From: Candidatus Brocadiaceae bacterium
GTDB taxonomy: Bacteria; Planctomycetota; Brocadiia; SM23-32
NCBI GenBank assembly: GCA_003551305.1
Contig: PUMJ01000199.1
Coordinates: forward strand, 1-40,818
Direction of reading: 5' to 3'
DNA: 40,818 bases
Under the pieces are notes generated by a model. That model was not told the DNA's origin and searched no databases. It saw only the letters and a program-made list of their open reading frames with translations. Positions 15,624-25,126 of this stretch are shown in pieces; within the stretch, counting starts at the first letter, position 1, and every line of letters starts with the position of its first letter. Position numbers and translations under genes: made by a program.

Positions 15624-16876
15624 TCTCTCAACTGGCCCTCGCCGATGACGCGCCACTTGTAGGTGGTCAGCTCTTCCAGGGCCATCGGGCCGCGGGCGTG
15701 CAGCTTGTCGGTGCTGATGCCGATCTCCGCCCCCAGCCCGAACTGCTCGCCGTCGTGCCACCGGGTGGTCGTGTTGACGAAGACGGCGGCCGAGTTGACC
15801 TCGTCCAGGAAGCGTTGCGCCCGCGCGAAGTCCGTTGTGACGATGGCATCGCTGTGCGCCGAGCCGTAGCGGTTGATGTGCTCGATGGCCTCCTCCAGGC
15901 TGCCCACCACCTTGACCGACAGTATCAGGTCCAGGTATTCCGTACGCCAGTCCTGCTCAGTCGCCGTGGCGATGCCCGGCATCAGCCGCTGCGAGGCGGC
16001 ACAGCCGCGCAGCTCGACGCCCTCCTGCTCATACACGGGCCCCATTCTGGTGAAGAACTCCTCGGCCTCCGCCTCGTGCACCAGCAGGGTCTCCATGGCG
16101 TTGCAGACGCCCGGCCGCTGGCACTTGGCGTGCCGGCAGATGGCGACGGCCATCTCCAGGTCGGCCCCCCGGTCCACGTAGGTGTGGCAGATGCCCTCGT
16201 AGTGCTTTATCACGGGTACGGTGGCGGTCTCGACCACGGCGCGGATGAGCCCCTTGCCCCCGCGGGGGATGACCACGTCCACGTAGCCGTCAGCCTGGAG
16301 CAGGTGGGGCACGAGGGCGCGGTCGGTCGTCTGCACAAGCTGCGCAATCCGGGGGTCGAGCCCCTCGGCCTCGCAGGCAGCCGATATCTGACGGTGGATG
16401 GCCTGATTGGAGTGAATGGCCTCTTTGCCGCCGCGCAGGATGACCGCGTTGCCGCTCTTGAGGCAGAGGGAGGCCGCATCCGCCGTCACGTTGGGGCGTG
16501 ACTCGTAGATGATGCACACCACGCCGAGCGGCACGCGCACCTTGTCCAGCTTCAGCCCATTGGGCAGCATCCAGCCGTCTATGACGCGGCCGACGGGGTC
16601 CTTGAGGCCGGCCACTTTGCGGACGGCGCCCGCCATGGCCTCGATGCGGTTGTCGGTCAGCGTCAGCCGGTCCAGCAAGGCGGCCGACAGCCCGGCTTCA
16701 CGCCCGGCGGCCAGGTCCTTCTCGTTCTCCTTCTGCAGGAATTCCCTGTTCTGCAGGATGTTGTCGGCGATGCGGTGCAGCACCGTGTCCTTGAGGGCAG
16801 TTGACGCGTTGGCAATAGCTCCGGACGCCTCGCGGGCGCCGGTGGTCAGCTTCCCGGCGTACGCCTCTATGTCCAT
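15620..16876 (-). CDS. proA: Gamma-glutamyl phosphate reductase
   Basis: ProA reduces gamma-glutamyl phosphate to glutamate 5-semialdehyde with NADPH, the second step of proline synthesis. The 418-residue protein has the aldehyde-dehydrogenase fold with RVPLGVVCIIYESRPNVT (114-131), SGNAVILRGGKEA, VDVVIPRGGKGLI and the catalytic cysteine in KCQRPGVCNAMETLLVH (Cys about 258). It also has the C-terminal SAAVFVNTTTRWHDG and FGLGAEIGIST segments. GGGAG lies eight bases before the ATG at 16876. It follows the ftsB-like gene by 33 bases. No proB is present in the window, so the kinase step must be encoded elsewhere. Confidence 0.97.
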   Translation of the reverse strand: MDIEAYAGKLTTGAREASGAIANASTALKDTVLHRIADNILQNREFLQKENEKDLAAGREAGLSAALLDRLTLTDNRIEAMAGAVRKVAGLKDPVGRVIDGWMLPNGLKLDKVRVPLGVVCIIYESRPNVTADAASLCLKSGNAVILRGGKEAIHSNQAIHRQISAACEAEGLDPRIAQLVQTTDRALVPHLLQADGYVDVVIPRGGKGLIRAVVETATVPVIKHYEGICHTYVDRGADLEMAVAICRHAKCQRPGVCNAMETLLVHEAEAEEFFTRMGPVYEQEGVELRGCAASQRLMPGIATATEQDWRTEYLDLILSVKVVGSLEEAIEHINRYGSAHSDAIVTTDFARAQRFLDEVNSAAVFVNTTTRWHDGEQFGLGAEIGISTDKLHARGPMALEELTTYKWRVIGEGQLRE

Positions 16877-16909
16877 CGCAGCGGCTCCCTGCTGTTGGAA
16901 AGCTCCATC

Positions 16910-17362
16910 TCAACCCGTGTCCGCGCCTCGGCAGACCAGGTTCCACACGGTCAGCAGCACGGCAGACAGCACAAAGACCGCCGCCGGCAGGGCGAAGGGA
17001 AAGCCCCTCCATGCGAAAACGCGTCCCCACGCCTCCACCTGCGTCGGCGCTCGTTGTGTCCGGGTGCGCGGTGGGGGAGGGGGGGCGAACTCGGTGACTA
17101 TCTCACCCGGGGCGGTGTACCCGAACTCCTCCCGGGCCGCCCTTTCGACGGCCTCGGGCGAGCTGAGCAGGGCGTCCCTCTGCGCACGCAACCGCTCATT
17201 CTCCCGCTCAAGCTCCCGCACCCTGGCCTGCAGGGACGCCTCCCGGCGGGCCATCCGGTCCAGCACGCGGCCCCGCCGCGCCAGCACCGCCCCGAAGAAA
17301 GCGGCCACCAGCGTGGCCACCAGCAGGGGCAGCCAGAAGGACCGGGTCGAGAACACACCCAT
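16910..17362 (-). CDS. FtsB/DivIC-like septum formation initiator with a second C-terminal membrane segment
   Basis: FtsB and DivIC are small bitopic proteins of the divisome, with a membrane segment, a periplasmic coiled coil and a conserved end motif. From the ATG at 17362 (150 residues, GGAG nine bases upstream) this product has TM1 at about 9-28, a heptad-rich coil at 33-67 and PEAVERAAREEFGYTAPGEIV at 69-89, the family hallmark. Unusually it continues with a Pro-rich linker and a second hydrophobic segment at about 120-142. A GTG at 17401 would add 13 residues but lies at the predicted transcription start and has no ribosome site. It heads the proA-lpxI-rsmD-ispE-spoVG operon. Confidence 0.75.
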   Translation of the reverse strand: MGVFSTRSFWLPLLVATLVAAFFGAVLARRGRVLDRMARREASLQARVRELERENERLRAQRDALLSSPEAVERAAREEFGYTAPGEIVTEFAPPPPPRTRTQRAPTQVEAWGRVFAWRGFPFALPAAVFVLSAVLLTVWNLVCRGADTG

Positions 17363-17408
17363 GGACTCAGGCTCCAGCAGTGGCGGCGGGTTTGGGCTCA
17401 CCCGTTTA

Positions 17409-17438
17409 GCTATAACAGGAACTGTGGTATTATGTCAA
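17409..17438 (-). promoter_or_regulatory. Promoter of the ftsB-like to spoVG operon
   Basis: On the minus strand: TTGACA (17438-17433), 18-base spacer, TATAGC (17414-17409), with TG one base before the -10 as in extended -10 promoters. Transcription should start near 17402, which places the ATG at 17362 about 40 bases downstream. Confidence 0.8.
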
Positions 17439-17483
17439 CACGGGCGCCGAACCGGAGGCTGACACGGCCCTGCCGGCCCAAGC

Positions 17484-17514
17484 AAAAGGGGCGCCCTCGC
17501 GGGAAGGCGCCCCT
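17484..17514 (-). terminator. Rho-independent terminator after tRNA-Asp
   Basis: On the minus strand a 9-bp perfect stem (AGGGGCGCC with GGCGCCCCT) and ten-base loop is followed by TTTTGCTT, a few bases after the CCA end of tRNA-Asp. It separates the tRNA from the ftsB-like operon promoter. Confidence 0.85.
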
Positions 17515-17520
17515 GCATTG

Positions 17521-17598
17521 TGGCGAGGGCGAGGAGACTCGAACTCCCAACCTTCGGATCGACAGTCCGATGCTCTAACCAAATTGAGCTACGCCCCC
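17521..17598 (-). tRNA. tRNA-Asp (anticodon GTC)
   Basis: Read on the minus strand this is a full cloverleaf of 78 bases including an encoded CCA. The acceptor stem is GGGGGCG with CGCCCTC (one G-T pair) and discriminator G73, as usual for aspartate. The D arm is GCTC...GAGC, the anticodon stem TCGGA/TCCGA with loop CTGTCGA (U33 present, anticodon GTC), and the T loop TTCGAGT. It is transcribed on its own from the promoter at 17621-17649 and stopped by the terminator at 17484-17514. Confidence 0.97.
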
Positions 17599-17620
17599 AT
17601 TCTTGTCAATGCGTCCCCCA

Positions 17621-17649
17621 AGGCTACAGGCAGACGCCCCGACTGTCAA
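17621..17649 (-). promoter_or_regulatory. Promoter of tRNA-Asp
   Basis: On the minus strand: TTGACA (17649-17644), 17-base spacer, TAGCCT (17626-17621). It lies 23 bases upstream of the mature tRNA 5' end, as expected for a single tRNA unit. Confidence 0.7.
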
Positions 17650-17729
17650 GAGAATCGTCGGCCCTGACAACCGCTTAACCCCGCTGGTCCTCGTTCTCTT
17701 CGCCGCGCCTGAGGCCGAGCGCTGCCGTC

Positions 17730-18614
17730 TCACCCCTCGCCCACCAGCAGCGCGCTCGTCCAGGCAGTGCGCCCATGCTCGTCCTCGATCTCGGCGCGGA
17801 TGAACTGTCGTTCCTTCTCCAGCTCGAACTCCGCCTCGGTGACCGTGCGACCGTAGCCGGGATAAACGCGCCGGGCCCACGTCGTGTGGTCCACCAGCCG
17901 GACGGCCACCACGGGGCTGGTGCGCAGGCGGATGCTGCCGTCCCCGACGCGGATGCTCTCGAAGCGCGGTCCTATGCTCGAGTAGAAGCTCCCCGCCGCT
18001 ATGGCCTGCATGATGGCGCTCTTGCTCAGTTCTTGTGCGCAGACCATCACCCAGCCGCCGTCCCAGGGCTCGTTGCCGTTCAGGTGGGCGTCGTCCACGG
18101 CCGGCCCCAGCGTGAGTGGGTCCTGGGCCAGCATGCGATCCCAGTGATAACCGCTGAAGGGCCTTCCGGTCAGGTAGCGGCAGATGTGGTTGTAGACCTC
18201 CACCCCGTCGAAAGGATGCCGCAGGGCGTCCTCTACCGTGTTGCCCATCCAGTAGGGATGTGACAGTACCATCAGCGCGCCCTGTTCCTTGAGCGCCGAC
18301 ACCTTCTCGTCGAACAAGTCTGCTTCCGGCAGGGGGGCCTCGCAGCCCAGGGCCAGCGCGTGGTAGGACGCCCCGACGCTGTCCTTGCCGCTCACCTCCG
18401 CCCCGTTCAGGGCCAGCAGCGGGAGGCTGTGTAGATTCTCTATGTCCGCAGCGTGATTGTGGTCGGTGATGAAGATGAAATCGTAGCCGCGCTCGGCGTA
18501 CATGCGGGCGACGGTCCGGTAGTCCTTGCCGCCGTCGGAGCGGGTGGTGTGCAGGTGGAGGTTGCCCTTGAACCAGGGCCCCTCCATGCGTTCTCTGCCG
18601 GGCACAACGTGCAT
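17730..18614 (-). CDS. PHP-domain metal-dependent hydrolase
   Basis: The 294-residue protein is a stand-alone PHP domain, a TIM-like barrel that binds two or three metal ions and usually hydrolyses phosphoesters (as in histidinol phosphatase or nucleoside 3',5'-bisphosphate phosphatases). Metal ligands are visible in order: HLHTTRSDG (His20, His22, Asp27), TDHNH (Asp51, His52, His54), the NGAEVSG glutamate, SHPYWMG, and DDAHLNG near residue 200. After the barrel, from about 215, comes a beta-rich segment with WARRVYPGYG that I do not recognise. The start at 18614 has GAGGAG eight bases upstream; the longer frame from 18704 would run across its promoter. It is monocistronic and divergent from the histidine kinase. 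The substrate is unknown. Confidence 0.85.
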   Translation of the reverse strand: MHVVPGRERMEGPWFKGNLHLHTTRSDGGKDYRTVARMYAERGYDFIFITDHNHAADIENLHSLPLLALNGAEVSGKDSVGASYHALALGCEAPLPEADLFDEKVSALKEQGALMVLSHPYWMGNTVEDALRHPFDGVEVYNHICRYLTGRPFSGYHWDRMLAQDPLTLGPAVDDAHLNGNEPWDGGWVMVCAQELSKSAIMQAIAAGSFYSSIGPRFESIRVGDGSIRLRTSPVVAVRLVDHTTWARRVYPGYGRTVTEAEFELEKERQFIRAEIEDEHGRTAWTSALLVGEG

Positions 18615-18653
18615 CAGGTGTACTCCTCGTGAAAAAAACGACGTAAGAACATG

Positions 18654-18682
18654 AGAATATCCGGCCGTCCCCGGCCCTGCAA
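18654..18682 (-). promoter_or_regulatory. Probable promoter of the PHP gene
   Basis: On the minus strand: TTGCAG (18682-18677), 17-base spacer, TATTCT (18659-18654). Start near 18647 gives a leader of about 33 bases. Confidence 0.55.
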
Positions 18683-18783
18683 CGGTCGGGAGTGGAGCGT
18701 GCAACAGCAGCCTTGAGGGGCAGAGGCCCTACGCGGCAACAGCGAGCACTAATTCCGAATGCGGGATGCCGCTGAAATAAGGC

Positions 18784-18812
18784 TTGCGTCCGGCCAGTGT
18801 GTGTGTTATGAA
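18784..18812 (+). promoter_or_regulatory. Probable promoter of the hybrid histidine kinase
   Basis: On the plus strand: TTGCGT (18784-18789), 17-base spacer, TATGAA (18807-18812). TTGCGT with a 17-base spacer also occurs at 38534-38562, which supports it as a local -35 variant. It predicts a long leader of about 165 bases. Confidence 0.45.
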
Positions 18813-18844
18813 AATGGGCGGTGACCGGGCAAGGTCCGTGGGCT

Positions 18845-18980
18845 GTGCCGCCCCCCTTTAGCGGCATTTAGTGGGGGAGGTGCCCGCAAGGGTTGCAGTG
18901 ACAGCGGCGCGGGCGGAGGCCACCGCAGGAGCGAGTCGGGCTTTGACAGGGAATCGAAGAGCAGCGAGCCGGGAGGTGGC
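18845..18980 (+). promoter_or_regulatory. Long structured leader of the histidine kinase mRNA
   Basis: Between the probable promoter and the TTG start at 18983 lie two clear pairing possibilities. A hairpin TGCCGC/GCGGCA (18846-18851 with 18861-18866) has a C- and T-rich loop that could pair instead with GGGGGAGG just downstream. A long-range stem GCCACC (18919-18924) with GGTGGC (18975-18980) would cover the last bases of the GGGAGG ribosome site (18971-18976). I could not match it to a known riboswitch class. Confidence 0.35.
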
Positions 18981-18982
18981 TT

Positions 18983-20926
<1,944 letters not shown>

Positions 20927-20960
20927 GTGCCCTCCCCGCAGCAAGTCCGGCCACCCTGGC

Positions 20961-21818
20961 TCAACTCTCCGTGCGGCTGGCGGCCGCGGCCAGCAGACCT
21001 CCGCCGAACGCCGCCGGCTCGCCATCGCCCCGCGCGTAAAGGTAAAGCGCCGCCTGGAAGATGGCCTGCAGCGCTGCCTGCACCAGACCCAGCAGGATAA
21101 GGTAGATGACCGCCAGGGCGATGCCGAGGGCCAGCGCCGTCGGCGTGCCGGTGGCCACGGCGATCCCAACGATTATGAAGGCCGGTATGCCCAGGACGAA
21201 GAAGATCACCCCGAACCCGAAGTTCCCCATGATCTGCTCGCCCCACGTCCGTTTCAGCATGACGGCCGAGCGCTTGAAGGCGTAAAAGGGACCGACGTTC
21301 TCCACCACCAGCACCGGCACGGCCAGGAAGCTGATAATGGACCAGGCGGCGCCGAGCACGCTGGCTACAATGGCGCCGACGGTCTTGGAGTTGTCCGCAA
21401 TGATGCGCAGCACCAGCCCGACCGTGGCCGAGAAGAGGGCCCAGCCCAGAATCAGGTGAATACGCCGGAACGCGGTGCTCAGGCCCGTCCCGACGCTCGC
21501 CTCCCTGCCGTGCAGCCGCGCTACGGCGCAGACTATAACGGCGGAGTTGAAAAACGTGATGACAAAATAGTTGGCGAAGTAAAAGAGGAAAAACAGGCCG
21601 TAATAGACGACCATCTCCCCGGCTGTGGCCCCTTCGCCCGGGGGCTGCCAGGCTCCGGTCACAGCCACCGGCAGCACAAAGGACGCCGTCACCAGCAAGC
21701 AGCAGATGCCCGACAGCAAAGGGAGCAAGAGCAAGGAAGCGTCCTGCTTCAACACGCGCCACGAAGCGCCCATCAGCGACCACGTGTACGACATTCTGTT
21801 CACCATTCTGGTCAACAT
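20961..21818 (-). CDS. Polytopic inner-membrane protein, DUF6159-like
   Basis: The 285-residue protein opens with a pattern I associate from memory with the DUF6159 family (SWSLMGASWRVLKQDASLLLLPLLSG-like), then about six hydrophobic segments, at roughly 30-55, 72-105, 120-145, 150-180, 200-230 and 235-262. The cytoplasmic loop FKRSAVMLKRTWGEQIMGNFGFG is also typical. No catalytic residues are evident and the function of the family is unknown. The ATG at 21818 has GAGGGGGG upstream. It converges on the histidine kinase with only 34 bases between stops and has its own promoter at 21882-21909. Confidence 0.75.
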   Translation of the reverse strand: MLTRMVNRMSYTWSLMGASWRVLKQDASLLLLPLLSGICCLLVTASFVLPVAVTGAWQPPGEGATAGEMVVYYGLFFLFYFANYFVITFFNSAVIVCAVARLHGREASVGTGLSTAFRRIHLILGWALFSATVGLVLRIIADNSKTVGAIVASVLGAAWSIISFLAVPVLVVENVGPFYAFKRSAVMLKRTWGEQIMGNFGFGVIFFVLGIPAFIIVGIAVATGTPTALALGIALAVIYLILLGLVQAALQAIFQAALYLYARGDGEPAAFGGGLLAAAASRTES

Positions 21819-21881
21819 TTCGCCACCCCCCTCACTGACAGCATGACAAGAAAACGGGCTGCACACCGGCAATGCGCCGAT

Positions 21882-21909
21882 AGCATATCATACCTATATG
21901 AAAAGTCAA
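21882..21909 (-). promoter_or_regulatory. Promoter of the DUF6159-like gene
   Basis: On the minus strand: TTGACT (21909-21904), 16-base AT-rich spacer, TATGCT (21887-21882). Start near 21875 gives a leader of about 57 bases. Confidence 0.6.
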
Positions 21910-21982
21910 GACCTCTTGGTTACTTTGCCAGGACATGGTACCCACCCAGCGGGAGGTTCTGATCGTGTGGTTTCAGTGGGGT

Positions 21983-22006
21983 CGCGCCCGCCCCGGGGCG
22001 GGCGCG
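21983..22006. repeat. 24-base perfect GC palindrome downstream of two minus-strand genes
   Basis: CGCGCCCGCCCC is followed directly by its exact inverse GGGGCGGGCGCG, with no loop. It lies 30 bases past the stop of the gene at 22037-23191. No T-run follows on either strand, so it is not a standard intrinsic terminator; it may slow polymerase, protect mRNA ends or bind a protein. Confidence 0.6.
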
Positions 22007-22036
22007 CGGGCTGCTCTGGAGGCCGCCTCCCGCGCA

Positions 22037-23191
22037 CTATCGGGGTGAAGAGGGGGACTTGCTGATCACGGCCACCACGCAATCCCGGACCCACTGTTGC
22101 TCCTCGACCGAGAGCCCGAAGCCGAAGTACACCGCAAGCTCCTCGCCGATGACCTGAACCATGGTGAAACCCTGGCTGCCTTCCGGCGTTCCCACCATCA
22201 CGTCCTCGATCTCGTCAGCGGCTATTTGCCGCTCTGCCACGGTGCCGAAGGGGGTCCGCCAGAGGCCGCGCACCTGCGCGGGTGAGATGTGTAATTCCTG
22301 CACGACCGTCCGGCCGAACGCCACCCCCGCCAGTCCGAGCAGGGCGAACACGCCTCCAGCAGTCACCAGCACGGCGCGCGCAAGGGCAGCAGGATCGCCG
22401 GCGAGAGCCGCTATGATGAGCCCGCCGCCCACCAGCACGAAAATGAGCGGCACCACGATGGCCGCCTTGCCCATAGCGCCCGGGCGAGTGCGCACAACCA
22501 GGCGGTCCCCTTCGACTCTGGCGCGCAGACTGCGGCCCGGCGGCGGTTTCGAGGGGTCAAAGCTCACCTCCAGGAAACCCCCGGCCACCCTCTGGCTAAC
22601 CGACATGCCCAGTTCCTCGGGCTGCCGTGCCTGGATGCCGTCGGCCGCCTCGACCAGCAGCGGCACTCCCAGCAGCCGGGCGTAGCGCTCCTGCTGGGCA
22701 CGCAGGCCCTCTTGAGAACGAGAGCTGTACAATTGGACGTTTTTCTTCTTCTCTTCGCCGTGTTCCAGGCGCAGCACATACTCTGTGTAGCTGGTGCCGT
22801 GCTGGCCGCCGCTGTGGCGCACAGAATCCCGCATCACGCCCCTGTATTTGGCCAGTGGCTCGGTCCAGTTCCCGGCCCCGAAAAGGCCACGCCACGCGTA
22901 AGTCACCTCGTCCGCCGCGAAAAGCCAGTGCTCGTGAGACAGGAGCAGATGCAAGCCAAACGGCAGGAAGAACAGCGACATGACCAGGAGCATCACGCCC
23001 AGGACCACATCGCCCCCCGCCCCCACCACCCACGCCACCAGAGAGGTGAAAGCACCGAGCAGTAGGGCAGTGCCGATGAGACTCAGGACGGCGCCAACCA
23101 CGGGATGGCCTCCCCGCTCCGCCTCGGCCGGCAAGCCCGTGCCCTCGGGTATCAGGTCTTGGGACGTCCGGTACGCCTGGCTCCATCTCAA
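22037..23191 (-). CDS. Membrane protein of unknown function with two paired membrane segments
   Basis: The 384-residue product has a hydrophobic pair at about 29-58 and 60-85 and a second pair at about 245-268 and 272-297. Soluble segments of about 150 and 80 residues follow each pair. The soluble parts start WLFAADEVTYAWRGLFGAGNWTEPLAKYRGV and VQELHISPAQVRGLWRTPFGTVAERQIAADEI, both of which look like small beta-rich, PH-like repeats (membrane-linked bPH-type domains; inference). The protein is therefore probably an internal duplication. The start is a TTG at 23191 with AGGAAAGGA upstream. It follows topoisomerase VI subunit B by 46 bases and is likely co-transcribed, in the place where a top6A gene might be expected; it has no Toprim or CAP-like motif. 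Confidence 0.7.
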   Translation of the reverse strand: MRWSQAYRTSQDLIPEGTGLPAEAERGGHPVVGAVLSLIGTALLLGAFTSLVAWVVGAGGDVVLGVMLLVMSLFFLPFGLHLLLSHEHWLFAADEVTYAWRGLFGAGNWTEPLAKYRGVMRDSVRHSGGQHGTSYTEYVLRLEHGEEKKKNVQLYSSRSQEGLRAQQERYARLLGVPLLVEAADGIQARQPEELGMSVSQRVAGGFLEVSFDPSKPPPGRSLRARVEGDRLVVRTRPGAMGKAAIVVPLIFVLVGGGLIIAALAGDPAALARAVLVTAGGVFALLGLAGVAFGRTVVQELHISPAQVRGLWRTPFGTVAERQIAADEIEDVMVGTPEGSQGFTMVQVIGEELAVYFGFGLSVEEQQWVRDCVVAVISKSPSSPR

Positions 23192-23237
23192 GGCCAGGTC
23201 CTTTCCTCTGTGATGTCCGGGATGGCGCCGCCGGCGG

Positions 23238-24821
23238 TCAGCCGTCGTGGCCGTTCTTGAGCACCTCGGTCAGGTCGGTGATGATACGGGTTCGCTCGCC
23301 GTCGTCGAAGCCGAGGATGTCCTGCAGGGCCTCGCCGATGTGGGGTATGTACTTCTCGATGTACTCGCGCTTGCGCTTTTCCTCAGCCTTGCGGCGGCGT
23401 CGCTTCAGGTAGCGGCGCAGGTGCCGGCCGCAGTCCTGGAGCGCCAGGATGATCTCCTTCTCGATCTCGGGATAGAAGGCGACCGCTTCCTTGCTCTCGC
23501 TGGTGAACGGCACCCAGGGGCTGGCTATGTGGACGAGCATCAGCACCGGGCCGGTTGGCAGGTTGCCGTTGGACTGGTCCAGCCCGTACTGCCGCCAGTT
23601 GGCCTCGATGGCGGCCCGGGTCATCACGCAGCCCCCGCCGCTGTAGAGCAGGGGGACACGGTTGGCATAGCGCATCAGCTTGGCGGAGGTGTCTTCCTTT
23701 ATCTCGCCCCCGTAGGCGACGCCCGCCTCGATTACGAACGGAATGCCGCGATAGACGGCCGGTGAGCGTGTGACGGAGCTGTAGAAGGCGGCCTCGTGCT
23801 CCTTGCGCATTCCGGCCTCGATAAGCTCCTCGCCGATGGGGCAGATGCAGTCCATCGGCGGGTTCATCAGCTTCGTCTCACGCAGCGCTTTCAGCAGCGT
23901 CTCGGCCTCCTTCTGGGCCACGCGCTTGGGGCGGGCGTTCTCGTAGATGCCGGCCCGTTCACATATCTCCAGGGACGCCCGCCTGCTGACGCGGCAGAAG
24001 TCGCTCTGCAGGAAGGTCTGCAGCTTGCGGGAGGATGTCTCGTGGAGCATCTTTATCAGGATGCCCAGTTCGATGCCGTAGGGATGGGGCTTGATCTCTT
24101 TCGGCTCGGGGGGCAGTTCGTCGCAGACGCGCTCGAAGTCCGTCCTCTTGCCGTCCGGGGCGGTGTAGTGGATAGTCACGTGGGGGTTGGCCGTCGCCGT
24201 CTGCTCCAGGTATTCGTCCACGCTCCACTTCCCGCGTTGGAAGGTCCCCTCCAACTCGATGACGACCTCTGTGCCCTGGCCGAACTCCCATTCGATGGTC
24301 CGGTCGCGCACGATGCGGGGTTCGTTGTCCTTCGTGTTGACGATGACCTGGAAGTACTGGGCGTCCTGCTCCGGGCCGGTGCGGCTGCGGATGGTGACCG
24401 GTTTGCCGGTCGTCAGGTGGCCGTACATGCCGGCGGCGCTGATTCCGATACCCTGCTGGCCGCGGCTCATCTTGAGCCGGTGGAACTTGCTGCCGTAGAG
24501 CAGCTTGCCGAATATGCGCGGTATCTGCTCCCTGAGGATGCCCGGCCCGTTGTCGCGCACGTGGACGGCGAACCTGTCCTCGCGTCCGCGCTCTTCGATG
24601 TCGACCCAGATCTGCGGTAGGATGCCCGCCTCCTCGCAGGCGTCCAGGCTGTTATCCACGGCCTCCTTGACGGTCGTCAGCAGCGCGCGCTTCGGGTTGT
24701 CGAAGCCCAGCAGGTGGCGATTCTTCGTGAAGAACTCGCTGATGCTGATCTCCCGCTGCTGCAGCGCCATGTCCGCCGCCGTCAGTCCCTTGCGGGCATC
24801 GCTCGATGTTTTTTTCGCCAT
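23238..24821 (-). CDS. top6B: DNA topoisomerase VI subunit B
   Basis: Topoisomerase VI is a type IIB enzyme (A2B2) that passes one duplex through another; B is the ATPase. It is common in archaea and plants and rare in bacteria. The 527-residue protein is full length. The GHKL domain has EAVDNSLDA (Glu53, Asn57), RDNGPGI (89-95) and GQQGIGISAAGMYG (121-134). The H2TH domain has TFLQSDFCRVSRRASLEICERAG (about 269-291), and the transducer domain has VPFTSESKEAVAFYPEI, whose Lys444 corresponds to the ATP-contacting lysine. A basic stretch YLKRRRRKAEEKRK (471-484) follows. No A subunit (Spo11-like, Toprim) is next to it or elsewhere in the window. Upstream, divergent, is parA. No good ribosome site precedes the ATG at 24821. 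Confidence 0.95.
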   Translation of the reverse strand: MAKKTSSDARKGLTAADMALQQREISISEFFTKNRHLLGFDNPKRALLTTVKEAVDNSLDACEEAGILPQIWVDIEERGREDRFAVHVRDNGPGILREQIPRIFGKLLYGSKFHRLKMSRGQQGIGISAAGMYGHLTTGKPVTIRSRTGPEQDAQYFQVIVNTKDNEPRIVRDRTIEWEFGQGTEVVIELEGTFQRGKWSVDEYLEQTATANPHVTIHYTAPDGKRTDFERVCDELPPEPKEIKPHPYGIELGILIKMLHETSSRKLQTFLQSDFCRVSRRASLEICERAGIYENARPKRVAQKEAETLLKALRETKLMNPPMDCICPIGEELIEAGMRKEHEAAFYSSVTRSPAVYRGIPFVIEAGVAYGGEIKEDTSAKLMRYANRVPLLYSGGGCVMTRAAIEANWRQYGLDQSNGNLPTGPVLMLVHIASPWVPFTSESKEAVAFYPEIEKEIILALQDCGRHLRRYLKRRRRKAEEKRKREYIEKYIPHIGEALQDILGFDDGERTRIITDLTEVLKNGHDG

Positions 24822-25126
24822 ATTTCGCGTCCGTGATGGGGAGTTCCTCGCCTGGCGGAACCTTCACGTCAGGGAGCGCCCGACGCGGGTTCCAGCAGCT
24901 CGGATCCTCTGTCTTAACTCATTCTGAGAGCAATATATACGGGCAGAGCACGTCGGCGGGCACCCTCGCCTGCGCCAGCCTCCGGTCAGGACCCGACTAC
25001 ACGTTAACGCAAAGGGTCGGCCGTTTTCAATCTTCCTCCCTTGCAACGGACGGGCTGTGTGGATTTTCATGTACCTCTGTCAGGCGGGCAGAGAGCAGGG
25101 TTCGGGACCGGAGGTCCAGCGGCGCC
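24822..25126. other. Divergent spacer between top6B and parA
   Basis: This spacer must hold the control regions of both genes. It has an AT-rich island AATATATA (24932-24939) in otherwise GC-rich DNA, which could serve as a -10 on either strand though no good -35 fits. A weak plus-strand promoter TTGCAA-N18-TTTCAT lies at 25041-25070 for parA. CTCA-TTC-TGAG at 24919-24929 is a small inverted repeat. The open frames crossing it lack ribosome sites. Confidence 0.45.

Noticed and set aside
18845-18980. Cobalamin or cyclic-di-GMP riboswitch before the kinase
   Set aside because: Short stretches resemble parts of these classes but the conserved core elements are not in the right order.
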